DNA of 64,000 bases, taken from Rhodococcus pyridinivorans (GTDB lineage: Bacteria > Actinomycetota > Actinomycetes > Mycobacteriales > Mycobacteriaceae). Both the position numbers and the translations under genes were made by a program. The notes beneath the pieces were generated by a model. The model searched no databases and had not been told where the DNA came from. It saw nothing but the letters and a program-made list of their open reading frames with translations. This document shows, piece by piece, positions 47,544 through 55,928 of this stretch. Every line of letters starts with the position of its first letter. The stretch's first letter is position 1. The stretch spans positions 4,216,001-4,280,000 of the forward strand of contig NZ_FNRX01000002.1 in NCBI RefSeq assembly GCF_900105195.1, given 5' to 3'.

Positions 47544-48085
47544 TGAACCTCGCCTCCAAAATTCGCGAAGTCTTGTGGCGCGAGGCCGGCGATCACCACT
47601 CGGTCTTGTGGCTGTTCATCGTGAACGATGTACTCGGACTATTCATCTTCCCCGCCCGAATCCGCACACAGCTACTGCGGCTCTTCATTCCCGGCATCGA
47701 CCGCCGGGCCATCATCCGCGCGCATGTCATATTCAAGTCGAGCAACGTGCGGATAGGTCCGGGGACTGTGGTTTCCTACCGGGTGATGTTCGATACCCGA
47801 GAGGGAATCACAATCGGCCGACGCGTCTCCATCGGAGCCGACGCCCGGTTCCTGACATCGGACCACGACAGCTCCGACCCTAAGCGGCGGTCGGGGCGCG
47901 GCTTCGGATCGCCGATCACCATCGGTGACGGCTCCCGGATCGCTGTGGGATCGACAGTCCTTCCCGGCGTCACCATCGGCGAGGGCGTGATTGTCGGCGC
48001 ATGTTCGGTGGTGCGCAGCGACTGCGAGGACCACACCCTGTACGCCGGCGTCCCGGCAGAGGCGAAGAAGCCCCTACCCGTCTAG
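47543..48085 (+). CDS. Hexapeptide-repeat O-acetyltransferase (prophage accessory gene)
   Basis: The protein has 180 aa. After an 80-residue N-terminal part come left-handed beta-helix repeats ([IV]-G-x-x-x pattern: VRIGPGTVVSYRV, ITIGRRVSIGADA, ITIGDGSRIAVGSTVLPGVTIGEGVIVGACSVV) and the family ending LYAGVPAEAKKP. The His in TSDHDSS fits the catalytic position. It resembles LacA/NodL/WbbJ-type sugar acetyltransferases. Placed between the attachment site and the late operon and read in the opposite sense, it could acetylate a surface glycan in the lysogen and change phage sensitivity. Confidence 0.85.
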   Translation: MNLASKIREVLWREAGDHHSVLWLFIVNDVLGLFIFPARIRTQLLRLFIPGIDRRAIIRAHVIFKSSNVRIGPGTVVSYRVMFDTREGITIGRRVSIGADARFLTSDHDSSDPKRRSGRGFGSPITIGDGSRIAVGSTVLPGVTIGEGVIVGACSVVRSDCEDHTLYAGVPAEAKKPLPV

Positions 48086-48095
48086 GCGCTCGAGC

Positions 48096-48137
48096 GCATC
48101 GCGGCTCAGTCACTTTTGTCTGGCTGAGCCGCGATGC
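48096..48137. terminator. Bidirectional terminator between accessory and late genes
   Basis: GCATCGCGGCTCAG (48096-48109) and its complement (48124-48137) form a 14-bp perfect stem. The hairpin lies between the plus-strand acetyltransferase stop (48085) and the minus-strand late-operon end (48144). Confidence 0.85.
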
Positions 48138-48143
48138 AATGCC

Positions 48144-49355
48144 CTAGACGATTCCCTGACCGGTCAGGTCTTGCCACGTGAACTGCCCCATTTGAAACAC
48201 CGTTCCCGATGCGGGCGAGTTATCGAGCGTGAAGGCAGGCCGGAACGTGTACGACGACAACCCCGCCGGCATCGTCCATTCCTGCACGTAACTGCCGAGT
48301 TCGTACCCTTGCTCCACTCGGAACCCGAAAAGTTTGTCCTCCGTGGACACGGGCTGCTGCGCGAGCCGGAACGTGATTCGACCTGCACCGGGACGGACAA
48401 ACTTGGACTTGAATCCGAGTCGGTACCTGCGTCCCGCCACAAGCGTCTGAGTGGCGCCAACGAATGTAGTGACTCCCGAACCTGATCCGTCATAGGTGAT
48501 CGTCAACAGTTTTCCAGCGACGTCGGCATGATCGGCCTGCGTCACTACAGCCCCGGTGCCGAGGCTGCCCGACCAGGACTCGACGAAGGTGCCGACCTTG
48601 TTCATCATGATCGGCTTTTGCATCAGTAGTGAGGCGTCGGGTTCGGAGTGCGCGAAGTCGAACGCCCCGAATGTGGGCAGCCACGGCGCGAGTGTGTCGT
48701 TGAAGAGTTTCGCCAACGCCTTCGCTCCGGCCGCGTTCGAGTGCACACTGTCGCCGTCGCTGTATGCGGGAAGCCACTTGTTCGTGGCGGGGTCGGTGAA
48801 CAGTTTGTGTGAGTCGATCAGCGGAACACCCAGTTCGCGTGCGCGACGGCGCAGCCACACGTTCAGCTTGTTCACGAGCGACGCGTCGACGATGTTGTCG
48901 AGGGGCTGCACTGTGACGATGATCGGCATGATGTTCGCCGCGATCAGCTGGGTGTAGACGGTATCGAGTGCGGCAAGAGTGTCAGCGAACATGTCGATGC
49001 TGTTCTGCCCGCAGTGCACCACACACGCCCACGGCTTCGCTGCCATCGCGACGGGTAGGTGCTCGTCACGTACCTGCATCGCGGAGTATCCACCGGTCGC
49101 GGCCTGCCCTGCGTATCGCCACAGTCCGTTCGATTGGATCTGCGCCCATCCGACGTAGGCGGCGTCGGTGAAGTACCCAAACCCGACCTTGTTGTGCCCG
49201 ACGTAGGACGCTTCGGAACCACGAGCGATCGAGGACGAGCCGATGAAGAAGATGTCGCGTGGGCCACCACGGCGGCGGTATTGGGTTTCGGTGAAGAGTG
49301 GGGCGTGGTTGCGTTTTGCGGCAGCCTTCGCCATACCGAGGGTCACAGGGTCCAT
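48144..49355 (-). CDS. Phage tail-associated SGNH hydrolase
   Basis: The protein has 403 aa. The N-terminal MDPVTLGMAKAAAKRNHAPL is a short segment typical of actinophage tail fibre or appendage proteins. The SGNH hydrolase core follows: DIFFIGSSSIARG (nucleophile block, Ser in GSSS), GQNSID (Asn block) and DGDSVHSN (Asp/His block). The last 150 residues look like a beta-sandwich carbohydrate-binding or tip domain. It may deacylate surface polysaccharide during adsorption. It is the last gene of the late operon. Confidence 0.85.
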   Translation of the reverse strand: MDPVTLGMAKAAAKRNHAPLFTETQYRRRGGPRDIFFIGSSSIARGSEASYVGHNKVGFGYFTDAAYVGWAQIQSNGLWRYAGQAATGGYSAMQVRDEHLPVAMAAKPWACVVHCGQNSIDMFADTLAALDTVYTQLIAANIMPIIVTVQPLDNIVDASLVNKLNVWLRRRARELGVPLIDSHKLFTDPATNKWLPAYSDGDSVHSNAAGAKALAKLFNDTLAPWLPTFGAFDFAHSEPDASLLMQKPIMMNKVGTFVESWSGSLGTGAVVTQADHADVAGKLLTITYDGSGSGVTTFVGATQTLVAGRRYRLGFKSKFVRPGAGRITFRLAQQPVSTEDKLFGFRVEQGYELGSYVQEWTMPAGLSSYTFRPAFTLDNSPASGTVFQMGQFTWQDLTGQGIV

Positions 49356-49357
49356 CG

Positions 49358-49639
49358 TTACTGCACCTCGATCTTGGTCAGGTTGCCATTCGTGTATGTG
49401 TACTTGCGGGTGACCCCGGCGCGGGTGTCGGTGTCGACCGTGCCGTCCGCGTTGTACGTGTACGTCGTGGTGATGCCGTCCTCGGTCACAGAGGTGACGT
49501 TGCCGTTCGCATAGCCGATGGTCTGCGAGGCAGGGAACGCCCGCCCATAAGTGGAATCCCCGACCCGTGTGATGTGGTCGTCGACGGTCTCCTCGGTGAC
49601 CAGGCGCTGTGACGCCGGCCGAGTACCTGGTGATGTCAT
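49358..49639 (-). CDS. 93-aa protein with YD-like repeats
   Basis: After a 40-residue N-terminus, the sequence has two YD/RHS-type units: IGYANGNVTSVTEDGITTTY and YTYNADGTVDTDTRAG, then YTYTNGNLTKIEV. YD repeats are usual in giant RHS toxins; here they stand alone as a mini-protein between tail genes, so a structural tail-tip role is more likely. ATG 49639. The next gene starts 2 nt after its stop. Confidence 0.75.
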   Translation of the reverse strand: MTSPGTRPASQRLVTEETVDDHITRVGDSTYGRAFPASQTIGYANGNVTSVTEDGITTTYTYNADGTVDTDTRAGVTRKYTYTNGNLTKIEVQ

Positions 49640-49642
49640 GGA

Positions 49643-49912
49643 TCAGACTCCCGTCACGTAGGGGACGCCGTCGACGTCCAGAGCAATCGAGCCACCACCG
49701 GTGGCCGAGGTATCGAAGTAGGGGACGCCGTCGGAGTCGAGGAAGATCCCACCGCCTCCCCCGCCGGCGCCGGCCTCGGCCAGGCGATGCGCCTCAACGA
49801 TCCCTTCCTCAATATGATCGAGCGCCGCCGCAGTGACCGGCGTCGTATAGTTCGGCCGGTCCCGCCACTGCGAATGAAACTTGCTGTAAGCCATCACGGC
49901 CCCTTCGCTCAT
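49643..49912 (-). CDS. Small phage structural protein
   Basis: The protein has 89 aa if it starts at ATG 49912, which overlaps the previous stop by 4 nt. An ATG at 49894 (MAYSKFHSQWRD) has a better GAAGGGG ribosome site and may be the true start. The string TPVTAAALDHIEEGI is a short helix found in many phage tail proteins. Two near-identical DxDGVPY segments follow a poly-Gly stretch. Probably a small appendage subunit. Confidence 0.75.
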   Translation of the reverse strand: MSEGAVMAYSKFHSQWRDRPNYTTPVTAAALDHIEEGIVEAHRLAEAGAGGGGGGIFLDSDGVPYFDTSATGGGSIALDVDGVPYVTGV

Positions 49913-50898
49913 ATAGTTCGGCCAGAAATCGTGTCAACCGCGTAGCCGTACGACGTCGAATAAAACGACTTGACGTTCGCCACCTCGAACCCCCACCGGG
50001 TGAACGTCGAATCCACCGGGAACGCATTGCTCGAATCGGTCCACACCAAAATCTCCACACCGTCTCGCAGCAGCGCGTACTTGTTGCCCTGGACACGAAA
50101 CACGAGCGTGTTCCCAGCCGAGAACGTCAAGCTGGTGCGGTTCGCAACCTGCGTCGCAGTACCGTTCTGATAGGTGTTGATGTATGCCGCAGAACCGGTG
50201 ACACCTCCGACCACATAGGTGCGCTGCGTGATACCGGTGCCGCGAACGATCGCTCCCACACCACGATCGGCGTCGAGCGTGCCCGTCGGAGCAACAATGG
50301 TGAACTGCACTTCCTGGTCAATCCCAGGTAGCGACACCGAATTGAGCGATGCGTGTATGTTCGTGGTGTTGTTGCTGCCGCCGGAGCCAGCCTGAGCCTT
50401 GTTGCCAGCAATGACCGGAGCCATCGAAAACGACTGCCACCCCGCGCCCAACGCGCCATCGGCACGGTTGAATGTGTCCGAGCTCCCCGCGATCGTCGTC
50501 CACGCCTGCACCTCGACCGGAATATCCACGACCGGGCTGAAACTCGGGAAACTCGATAACCCGACCTCAACAGGCAACGACACATCCACAGTCATCGCCA
50601 CCGACCCGCCGATCGCGTCCGCCACATAGTCGACCCGCATATCCAGCGGAATCGTCACAGCAGCCGACATCACCCCGATCGCAGTCGCCGAGACCCCAAT
50701 CGACACGGGGATCTCGATGTCGAGTTTCGGACGCCACGGCATCACCGAAGGTACCGTGCCCCGCGATGCTGCAGATACCCCTACCAGGGGGCGTTTCGCC
50801 ACCGACATCGACACAACCCCTGGAGGTGGCCACACCAACGACCAGCCACCCGGGAACGTCAACGACCCCGGGAAGGTAAGAAGACCCGGGTACGTCAT
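49909..50898 (-). CDS. Tail fibre-like protein with lectin-type C-terminal domain
   Basis: The protein has 329 aa. The N-terminal third is Pro/Gly-rich (MTYPGLLTFPGSLTFPGGWS) and beta-rich. The C-terminal 190 residues (SSDTFNRADGALGAGWQSFS to the end) resemble laminin G or concanavalin-like sandwich domains seen in phage receptor-binding proteins. The ATG at 50898 overlaps the preceding stop (ATGA). A longer frame to 51357 crosses the previous gene and is rejected. Confidence 0.8.
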   Translation of the reverse strand: MTYPGLLTFPGSLTFPGGWSLVWPPPGVVSMSVAKRPLVGVSAASRGTVPSVMPWRPKLDIEIPVSIGVSATAIGVMSAAVTIPLDMRVDYVADAIGGSVAMTVDVSLPVEVGLSSFPSFSPVVDIPVEVQAWTTIAGSSDTFNRADGALGAGWQSFSMAPVIAGNKAQAGSGGSNNTTNIHASLNSVSLPGIDQEVQFTIVAPTGTLDADRGVGAIVRGTGITQRTYVVGGVTGSAAYINTYQNGTATQVANRTSLTFSAGNTLVFRVQGNKYALLRDGVEILVWTDSSNAFPVDSTFTRWGFEVANVKSFYSTSYGYAVDTISGRTI

Positions 50899-51254
50899 CA
50901 GGACCCCTGAGGAACCTGGAAGATCGGTGAAATCTTCAGCACACCCTGACCGGGGAACGTGATGCCGTTGATCGCCTGCGACCACAAGTAAGTGCCGCCT
51001 GTCGCTGCCGTCCAGCACCCGATGTGTGTGTATGTTCCTGCCGGAATATCGAACGACACCTCGGTGCCCACCACGCTGCCATCCGAAGCGCCACCGGTCC
51101 AAGTTGTCTGTTTCCGTGCATACGCCGGTGTGCCACCGGTGACCTCTCCGTTGCCGGTCGTCGTCGGATCTGATGTGTGCAAGCTGATATATGCGCCCTG
51201 AGCGGTCGCGGCGAGGGCCACGGATTCGCGGAACGCATTGGTCATCTTCGCCAT
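50898..51254 (-). CDS. Phage tail protein (118 aa)
   Basis: Begins MAKMTNAFRESVALAATAQG, then LHTSDPTTTGNGEVTGG and PAYARKQTTW. This is the pattern of small tail proteins common in actinophages, upstream of fibre genes. It is beta-rich with no enzymatic motif. Start ATG 51254, 10 bp after the previous gene's stop. Confidence 0.8.
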   Translation of the reverse strand: MAKMTNAFRESVALAATAQGAYISLHTSDPTTTGNGEVTGGTPAYARKQTTWTGGASDGSVVGTEVSFDIPAGTYTHIGCWTAATGGTYLWSQAINGITFPGQGVLKISPIFQVPQGS

Positions 51255-51263
51255 GGGTGTCTC

Positions 51264-51611
51264 CTACTGTTCTCGCTTGACCGTGCCGCGGTACCAGCAC
51301 CAGTCCTGAATCTCCGCGCCGTCGATCGGCGGCGGATAGTGCACCAGCAGACGCCATGACGGTGCTGGCCGGTCCGGGATCGCATCCGTCGATGTGGACT
51401 GCACCCAGAACGACACCTCATCGGCGGATACGTCCTCGGCCGGCCAGGTTGCTAACACTTCTGCGTTCATCGCATTCGATTTGGTGATCACGATTTCCGC
51501 TGTCGTTCCTGCTGGAAAGTCCGGATCTGAAGGGTGTTTGCGGTAGATGTGGATGAAGTCGGCGCCGCGAGTGAGGATCAGGTTCTCGCGCACCGGGGAG
51601 TAGCCTGCCAT
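51264..51611 (-). CDS. LtfC-like phage beta-sandwich protein
   Basis: The protein has 115 aa. MAGYSPVRENLILTRGADFI and the Trp-rich end (RLLVHYPPPIDGAEIQDWCW) match small actinophage proteins with an LtfC/p132-like beta-sandwich. A structural tail role is presumed. It starts immediately after the stop of the 151-aa gene. Confidence 0.7.
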   Translation of the reverse strand: MAGYSPVRENLILTRGADFIHIYRKHPSDPDFPAGTTAEIVITKSNAMNAEVLATWPAEDVSADEVSFWVQSTSTDAIPDRPAPSWRLLVHYPPPIDGAEIQDWCWYRGTVKREQ

Positions 51612-52067
51612 CTAGTTTCCTCCCAGAATTCCCTTGCGGGCCTTGCCGGCACGCTCTGCTTCCAAAACCCGCGCCTGCTCGGCAGGGTCGGCGTTGTTGA
51701 GGTAGTCGTTGACTTCGGTCACTGTGTGCGCGGCCGGGTCGAACATGTCCGATTCTGGAGGGTTCTCCGCGCCAGGCCCAACGAGCGAATAACCGCCGGC
51801 CAACTGCAGCGCTAGATAGTGATTCGGCTCGTCCGTGGTGTACGTGCCGGGCTGAGCACGCACTTCCCGCCCGTACACACCGCCGTCTGGGGTCGACAAC
51901 ACCACTGTCATCTGCCCGGGCTGACCGTAGATGCGGGGACGGTGGTAAACGATGATGTGGTCGGTTCCTTGAATGGGCGGGTCGATCTGGTACAAGGTCG
52001 CCAGACCGGCGAACCCTGCGATACCGTCCGCCACGATTTTTGCTGTCGGCAACACAATCTCCTTCAC
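51612..52067 (-). CDS. 151-aa phage tail-region protein
   Basis: The GTG at 52067 overlaps the stop of the glycine-rich tail gene (GTGA). The sequence starts MKEIVLPTAKIVADGIAGFA and ends in a charged helix (DPAEQARVLEAERAGKARKG). No catalytic motif. I do not recognise a specific family beyond its position among tail genes. Confidence 0.75.
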   Translation of the reverse strand: MKEIVLPTAKIVADGIAGFAGLATLYQIDPPIQGTDHIIVYHRPRIYGQPGQMTVVLSTPDGGVYGREVRAQPGTYTTDEPNHYLALQLAGGYSLVGPGAENPPESDMFDPAAHTVTEVNDYLNNADPAEQARVLEAERAGKARKGILGGN

Positions 52068-53239
52068 ACCAAAGTGGTGAACTGCAGGGGGGCCGACAAT
52101 TCCGAAGCGTTATCACCGAGATCGACGGCCTGCACTCTGACGGTGTACGTGGTCGCGGGCGTCAAGTTCACGAAGTCATTCGACGTGGTGTTGACCACCC
52201 CATAACGTGTGCCGTCCAGGAACAGCACATAGTGCTTGACCATCACGTCATCGATCGACGCCGTCCACGTCACCTTCGCTGACGTCGCCGTCAGATTGGC
52301 AATCGCGAGGTTCGTGGGGGTCGAGGGGGCAACACCGAGTTCGTCCGCCACATACACCGTCACGAACACGGCACCCGCGGCGCCGTTTCCTCCGGTGCCG
52401 ACGCCCCCGTATCCACCACCACCTCCGCCTCCGGGCGCAGATGGCCATCCGCCATGTCCGCCGTTGCCGCCGCGGCCGAAGATGCTGGTGCCTCCAGCAC
52501 CGCCGCCGCCAGCGGAGCCGACACCGATCTGCCCTACGCCGACGCTGAAACCATGCCCGCCGTTACCGCCGTTGCCTCCGGTTCGGAGTCCACCGGATCC
52601 ACCGGGGTTGAAGGGTCCGTTACCACCGGCCGAGCCGTTGAGGGTTTCGTTTCCGCCGTCACCGCCGCGAATCTTGTAGGTGCGTGCACCGGAACCGTAG
52701 TTGTCGGCGGTGGCCCCGTAAACGGTCAGGTAGCTTCCGAACGATGTTGAACCAGCCTGCTCCGGGGAACCTCCGGTGGTGCCGGGACCGATGGTGACCG
52801 ACACCGCATTTGGGAGGTCTTCCAGTTCGGATCCGGTGAACGTGGCTCGGTCCCACCCACCGCTGTATCCGCCGGCGCCACCTCGGGTGTTGCTTACGCC
52901 GTTGCGGCCACCGGACGATCCAGAAAAAGCATCGACCACGACTTTGTACGCGGCCGGATGCTTCTCCCACACATCGGATTCCGAGTAGGTGTAGAGGAAA
53001 GCCCGCTCTGATCCGAACACGACCTCGTCGATCCGGTTGTCGAGGCGAACCACTTCACCGTTGAACAGGGGTGCGGAGATGAACTCCGACTTCATGTTGT
53101 TCTGGGCGCCGTTCCATGAGCCTTTCCAAGCTCCGTTGGTGGCTTCGTTCTTCGCTTGTTCTTCGGTCTGCGCCTGCCGAGCAGCGAATGCTCCTACGCC
53201 CAGCGATCCGTCGGGTGAGGCGCCATCAGGTGAAGTCAC
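52064..53239 (-). CDS. Glycine-rich minor tail protein with fibronectin type III domain
   Basis: The protein has 391 aa. Residues 1-100 form an N-terminal virion-binding domain. About 110-300 is extremely Gly-rich (GGNGGNGGHG and GGGGGGGYGG blocks), probably a polyglycine-II bundle as in phage fibre tips. The last 90 residues are a fibronectin type III domain (PSTPTNLAIANLTATSAKVT start). GTG 53239 overlaps the previous stop. Likely a host-adhesion protein. Confidence 0.85.
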   Translation of the reverse strand: MTSPDGASPDGSLGVGAFAARQAQTEEQAKNEATNGAWKGSWNGAQNNMKSEFISAPLFNGEVVRLDNRIDEVVFGSERAFLYTYSESDVWEKHPAAYKVVVDAFSGSSGGRNGVSNTRGGAGGYSGGWDRATFTGSELEDLPNAVSVTIGPGTTGGSPEQAGSTSFGSYLTVYGATADNYGSGARTYKIRGGDGGNETLNGSAGGNGPFNPGGSGGLRTGGNGGNGGHGFSVGVGQIGVGSAGGGGAGGTSIFGRGGNGGHGGWPSAPGGGGGGGYGGVGTGGNGAAGAVFVTVYVADELGVAPSTPTNLAIANLTATSAKVTWTASIDDVMVKHYVLFLDGTRYGVVNTTSNDFVNLTPATTYTVRVQAVDLGDNASELSAPLQFTTLV

Positions 53240-53595
53240 CGCTCCTCCTCAACGTCCTCATGCTGGAACTCCCACAGCACAATCAGCCGATGCAGCAACG
53301 CCAGCAACAGCACAATGACGGTGACAGCTCGTACTTCGTTGCGCCACGTGTAGTCGCCGAGCCACCACACCGATATCAGCTGCAGCCCGATCAGACCGAG
53401 AGCGGCCGCCGTGTACATCAGGGTCTTGCCGGCCTCGGTGGTGCGCCACGGAGAACGGAACCCGTACAGTGCGACAAACAGCCACGCCAGGACTGTCATG
53501 GTCGTCAGCAGAATGCGGGCTTCCTCCTGCGGATCGAACACCGCAACCACCACACCGCAGGCGACCGCAGCCACCGGCAGAATGATCCGTCTCAT
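53236..53595 (-). CDS. Four-helix phage membrane protein
   Basis: The protein has 119 aa with four hydrophobic segments (residues about 4-22, 30-48, 60-82 and 90-112) and an acidic C-terminus (HEDVEEER). It lies in the lysis region after the holin-like genes, with 4-nt overlaps on both sides. It could be an additional holin or antiholin. Function is inferred only from position and topology. Confidence 0.7.
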   Translation of the reverse strand: MRRIILPVAAVACGVVVAVFDPQEEARILLTTMTVLAWLFVALYGFRSPWRTTEAGKTLMYTAAALGLIGLQLISVWWLGDYTWRNEVRAVTVIVLLLALLHRLIVLWEFQHEDVEEER

Positions 53596-53798
53596 GCGTT
53601 CCGCCTCCTCATCGCCGCCGCGGCAGACGCACCAAACCCGTTCACCCTGATGTGTTTCTCCGCAAGTTCGGCCAAGCGCTCCACATACTCGCGTTGCGCC
53701 TGCACCTGCTCGAGCCGCTGCTCGGTCACGATCCGCTCCGCCCGCGCCCTCTTCACCGCCGTGGATTCGGGCTTCTGCTTCTTTCTCCACCACGTCAC
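53592..53798 (-). CDS. 68-aa basic coiled-coil protein of the lysis module
   Basis: The GTG at 53798 overlaps the previous stop (GTGA), and the gene's stop overlaps the next ATG. The sequence MTWWRKKQKPESTAVKRARA, with a long helix after it, is strongly basic. No family recognised. The double overlap argues for a real gene. Confidence 0.65.
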   Translation of the reverse strand: MTWWRKKQKPESTAVKRARAERIVTEQRLEQVQAQREYVERLAELAEKHIRVNGFGASAAAAMRRRNA

Positions 53799-54079
53799 AG
53801 CCCCTCCCCTGCACCGAGTTTTTTCAGCGTTTCGGCCATGTGCACCGACAGTTCGATCTTCGGGATGAGCAGGGAGATTTGAGACGCCTGCTCGTCGATG
53901 ATCTTGCGTTGCACCAGCTTGTCTTCGCGGTGCTCTTCGATCTGCCGGTCCTTCTCGGCGAGTGCAGCTCGGTGCTGCCTCCATGGGACGAGGCCGCCGA
54001 AGATGATGAGCAGTATGACTGCCGAGAGGATGCCGCCGAGGCCGATGTCGGAGGTGAAGAACGCCGAGAACTGCTCCAT
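53795..54079 (-). CDS. Holin-like protein with one membrane helix and coiled coil
   Basis: The protein has 94 aa, with a short N-terminus, one membrane helix (IGLGGILSAVILLIIFGGLV), then a charged coiled coil (residues about 38-75). This topology is common for the second holin or membrane partner in actinophage lysis cassettes. It starts 3 nt after the two-helix holin's stop. Confidence 0.7.
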   Translation of the reverse strand: MEQFSAFFTSDIGLGGILSAVILLIIFGGLVPWRQHRAALAEKDRQIEEHREDKLVQRKIIDEQASQISLLIPKIELSVHMAETLKKLGAGEGL

Positions 54080-54082
54080 GCG

Positions 54083-54442
54083 CTACCCCCTGCGGATGAA
54101 TGGATCGACGTACTGCTCCCGCAGATCGCTGGCGTGTGTGATGGCTGGGCTCGTGCCCTGGGGTGCGGCTACCGGCGTCGGCCGGACTTCCTCGCGGACG
54201 ATCTGCCGGAGGATCGGCGCGAGATCCTGCAGTGAGTCGATGGTTTGCCCGACCTTCGCGGCGAGCGGCTTGTTCGGCACCGCCCAGACGCCGATGATGC
54301 CGGCGATGATCGTGGTGATCGTGATGGCAATGGCCGCCCACTGGGGCAGGAGGTCGCCGTAGACGAGCAGCTGCGGGCCGCCGGTGGCGATCAGTGCTGC
54401 CGCGGCGATGATCGCTTTGCGGATCTCTGCGAACGTCATCAT
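54083..54442 (-). CDS. Holin
   Basis: The protein has 119 aa. Two membrane helices (AIIAAAALIATGGPQLLVYG and WAAIAITITTIIAGIIGVWA) precede VPNKP and a soluble C-terminal tail. This is the common two-helix actinophage holin placed right after the endolysin. It should open the membrane at the end of the lytic cycle so the GH25 lysozyme reaches the wall. ATG 54442 overlaps the lysozyme stop. Confidence 0.8.
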   Translation of the reverse strand: MMTFAEIRKAIIAAAALIATGGPQLLVYGDLLPQWAAIAITITTIIAGIIGVWAVPNKPLAAKVGQTIDSLQDLAPILRQIVREEVRPTPVAAPQGTSPAITHASDLREQYVDPFIRRG

Positions 54443-55398
54443 GCGCCCTCTTTCCGGTTGAGCAACTGGTCGAGCTTGGACTCGATGCGGACCTGCCGCG
54501 CCGCGACGGTCTGCACCAGCGCCACGAGGGAGCGGCCGACGTCGTCGGGGACGTCGGCGTATTCGGGGCGGATGTCGTAGCCGTCGAACACGGTTTCGTT
54601 CCAGATGTCGCACCAGATGTCGTAGGGCCACGGCTCGGCCGGGGTACGTGTCGACGGGTTGACGTTCTGCTGCCGGTTGATCGGGCGCAGGCGGCCCGGC
54701 TGCGGATGCAGCTGCCCTGCTCCCTGCTCGACGATGTCTGCCACGGGTTCCCCCTTGGGTTGGGCGCTGCCGAACAGCGCGCGAAGTTCGTGCTCGGTGC
54801 CTCGGAAGGCGTTGACGTCGACGGCTTGGCCGGCGACCTGTCCGCGTTCGGAGAACTGCAGGAGGACGACCGGGGGTGCGCCGGTGTGGAACTCGGCCCA
54901 TCCGGCGTGCCCGTCGCCCGGGTAGAGGACGGAGGCGTAGCCGGTTCCGTTCACGTAGTGGCTGTTCCAGATCGGCGGCGTGCCGTCCAGTCGGGGTGCG
55001 CCCATGTGGCCGGTCCAGTACCAGCGAGGCAGATAGTTCGCGAACACCCGCATCCCGCGCTCTTCGATGGCCCGGATGAGGGCCTTCATATTGTCGATGG
55101 AGCCTCGGTTGCTGGTGTCCTCGTAGTCGAGCTGCACCGGAATGCTCGGGTCGCCAAGGTGTGCGAGGAGTGCGTCGGCCTGACGGTTCACGTCGACGTT
55201 GTTGCGTGCGAAGTGGTATCCGCCGAACAGGCCCCGGAAGTGCTGGCGCATCTGGTCTCGGGCGCGGGGCCAGTACGGGTCGCGGTAGCCGTCGCCCTCG
55301 GTGACTTTGTGGGTGGCGAAGACAAATCCTTCTCGCTTGGCCGCCGCGAAGTCGAAATCACGCTGATGGTTCGAAATGTCGATGCCGTAGATGGTCAT
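54439..55398 (-). CDS. GH25 lysozyme endolysin
   Basis: The protein has 319 aa. Residues 1-210 are a glycoside hydrolase 25 domain: YGIDISNHQ (Asp5), FVFATHKVTEGDGYRDPYW, and QLDYED with the catalytic Asp/Glu pair. GH25 cleaves the beta-1,4 bond of peptidoglycan. The C-terminal 100 residues contain PYDIWCDIWNETVFDGYDIR and a helical end. No signal peptide, so it relies on the adjacent holin. It follows the M23 gene with a 4-nt overlap. Confidence 0.92.
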   Translation of the reverse strand: MTIYGIDISNHQRDFDFAAAKREGFVFATHKVTEGDGYRDPYWPRARDQMRQHFRGLFGGYHFARNNVDVNRQADALLAHLGDPSIPVQLDYEDTSNRGSIDNMKALIRAIEERGMRVFANYLPRWYWTGHMGAPRLDGTPPIWNSHYVNGTGYASVLYPGDGHAGWAEFHTGAPPVVLLQFSERGQVAGQAVDVNAFRGTEHELRALFGSAQPKGEPVADIVEQGAGQLHPQPGRLRPINRQQNVNPSTRTPAEPWPYDIWCDIWNETVFDGYDIRPEYADVPDDVGRSLVALVQTVAARQVRIESKLDQLLNRKEGA

Positions 55399-55928
55399 CG
55401 GTTTCCCTTCGGCGGGACGAGTTGCGCGAACCCTTCCCGCACGTAGTCGGAGTAACCCTCACGCTGCGCAGTGGGTGCCGGCGCCGGGGGCACCTCGTCC
55501 GGGAACAGCGCCCCGGCGAGGAGTGGGAGTGGGTCGAGTCGATTCGGGCCGGGAGGTGACCACACGGCCCGGTGCCACTCGAGGTGTAAGTGCGGAGCGA
55601 CGCCGCCGTTCGTGCGGGAGTCCGGATTGATGTGCCCGATCCGCTGGCCCGCTTCGACGCGCTGGCCGTAGCGGACCTCGGGGATGATGTGCCCGTACAC
55701 CGTGGTGCCCGAGCCGTCCTCGGTGGGGTGGTCGATCACGATCCACTGCCCGAACCCGGAAGCCGGTCCGACGTTGACGACGGTGCCGCCCTGCACGGCG
55801 TAGATGGGTAGACCACCGGAGCCGCCGTCCCATCCGAAGTCGACGCCGAAGTGCATTCCGCCCCATCGGGGCCCGAAACCGGAGGTGACCACGTGGCCGC
55901 GTTTGAGAGGCCAATATCGATTAGTCAT
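55395..55928 (-). CDS. M23 family peptidoglycan endopeptidase
   Basis: The protein has 177 aa. The zinc ligands are in MHFGVDFGW (HxxxD) and APHLHLEW (HxH); the LysM-free core is VTSGFGPRWGGMHFGVDFGW. M23 enzymes cut peptide cross-links. With the GH25 gene next to it, the phage carries both a glycan and a peptide hydrolase, either as two endolysins or with this one in the virion. ATG 55928 overlaps the previous stop; an upstream in-frame ATG at 55952 is less likely. Confidence 0.9.
   Translation of the reverse strand: MTNRYWPLKRGHVVTSGFGPRWGGMHFGVDFGWDGGSGGLPIYAVQGGTVVNVGPASGFGQWIVIDHPTEDGSGTTVYGHIIPEVRYGQRVEAGQRIGHINPDSRTNGGVAPHLHLEWHRAVWSPPGPNRLDPLPLLAGALFPDEVPPAPAPTAQREGYSDYVREGFAQLVPPKGNR

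Noticed and set aside
53592..54341. 249-codon frame on the minus strand over the lysis genes
   Set aside because: Its upstream two thirds are antiframe to the holin genes; only the last 68 codons, from GTG 53798, behave as a gene.
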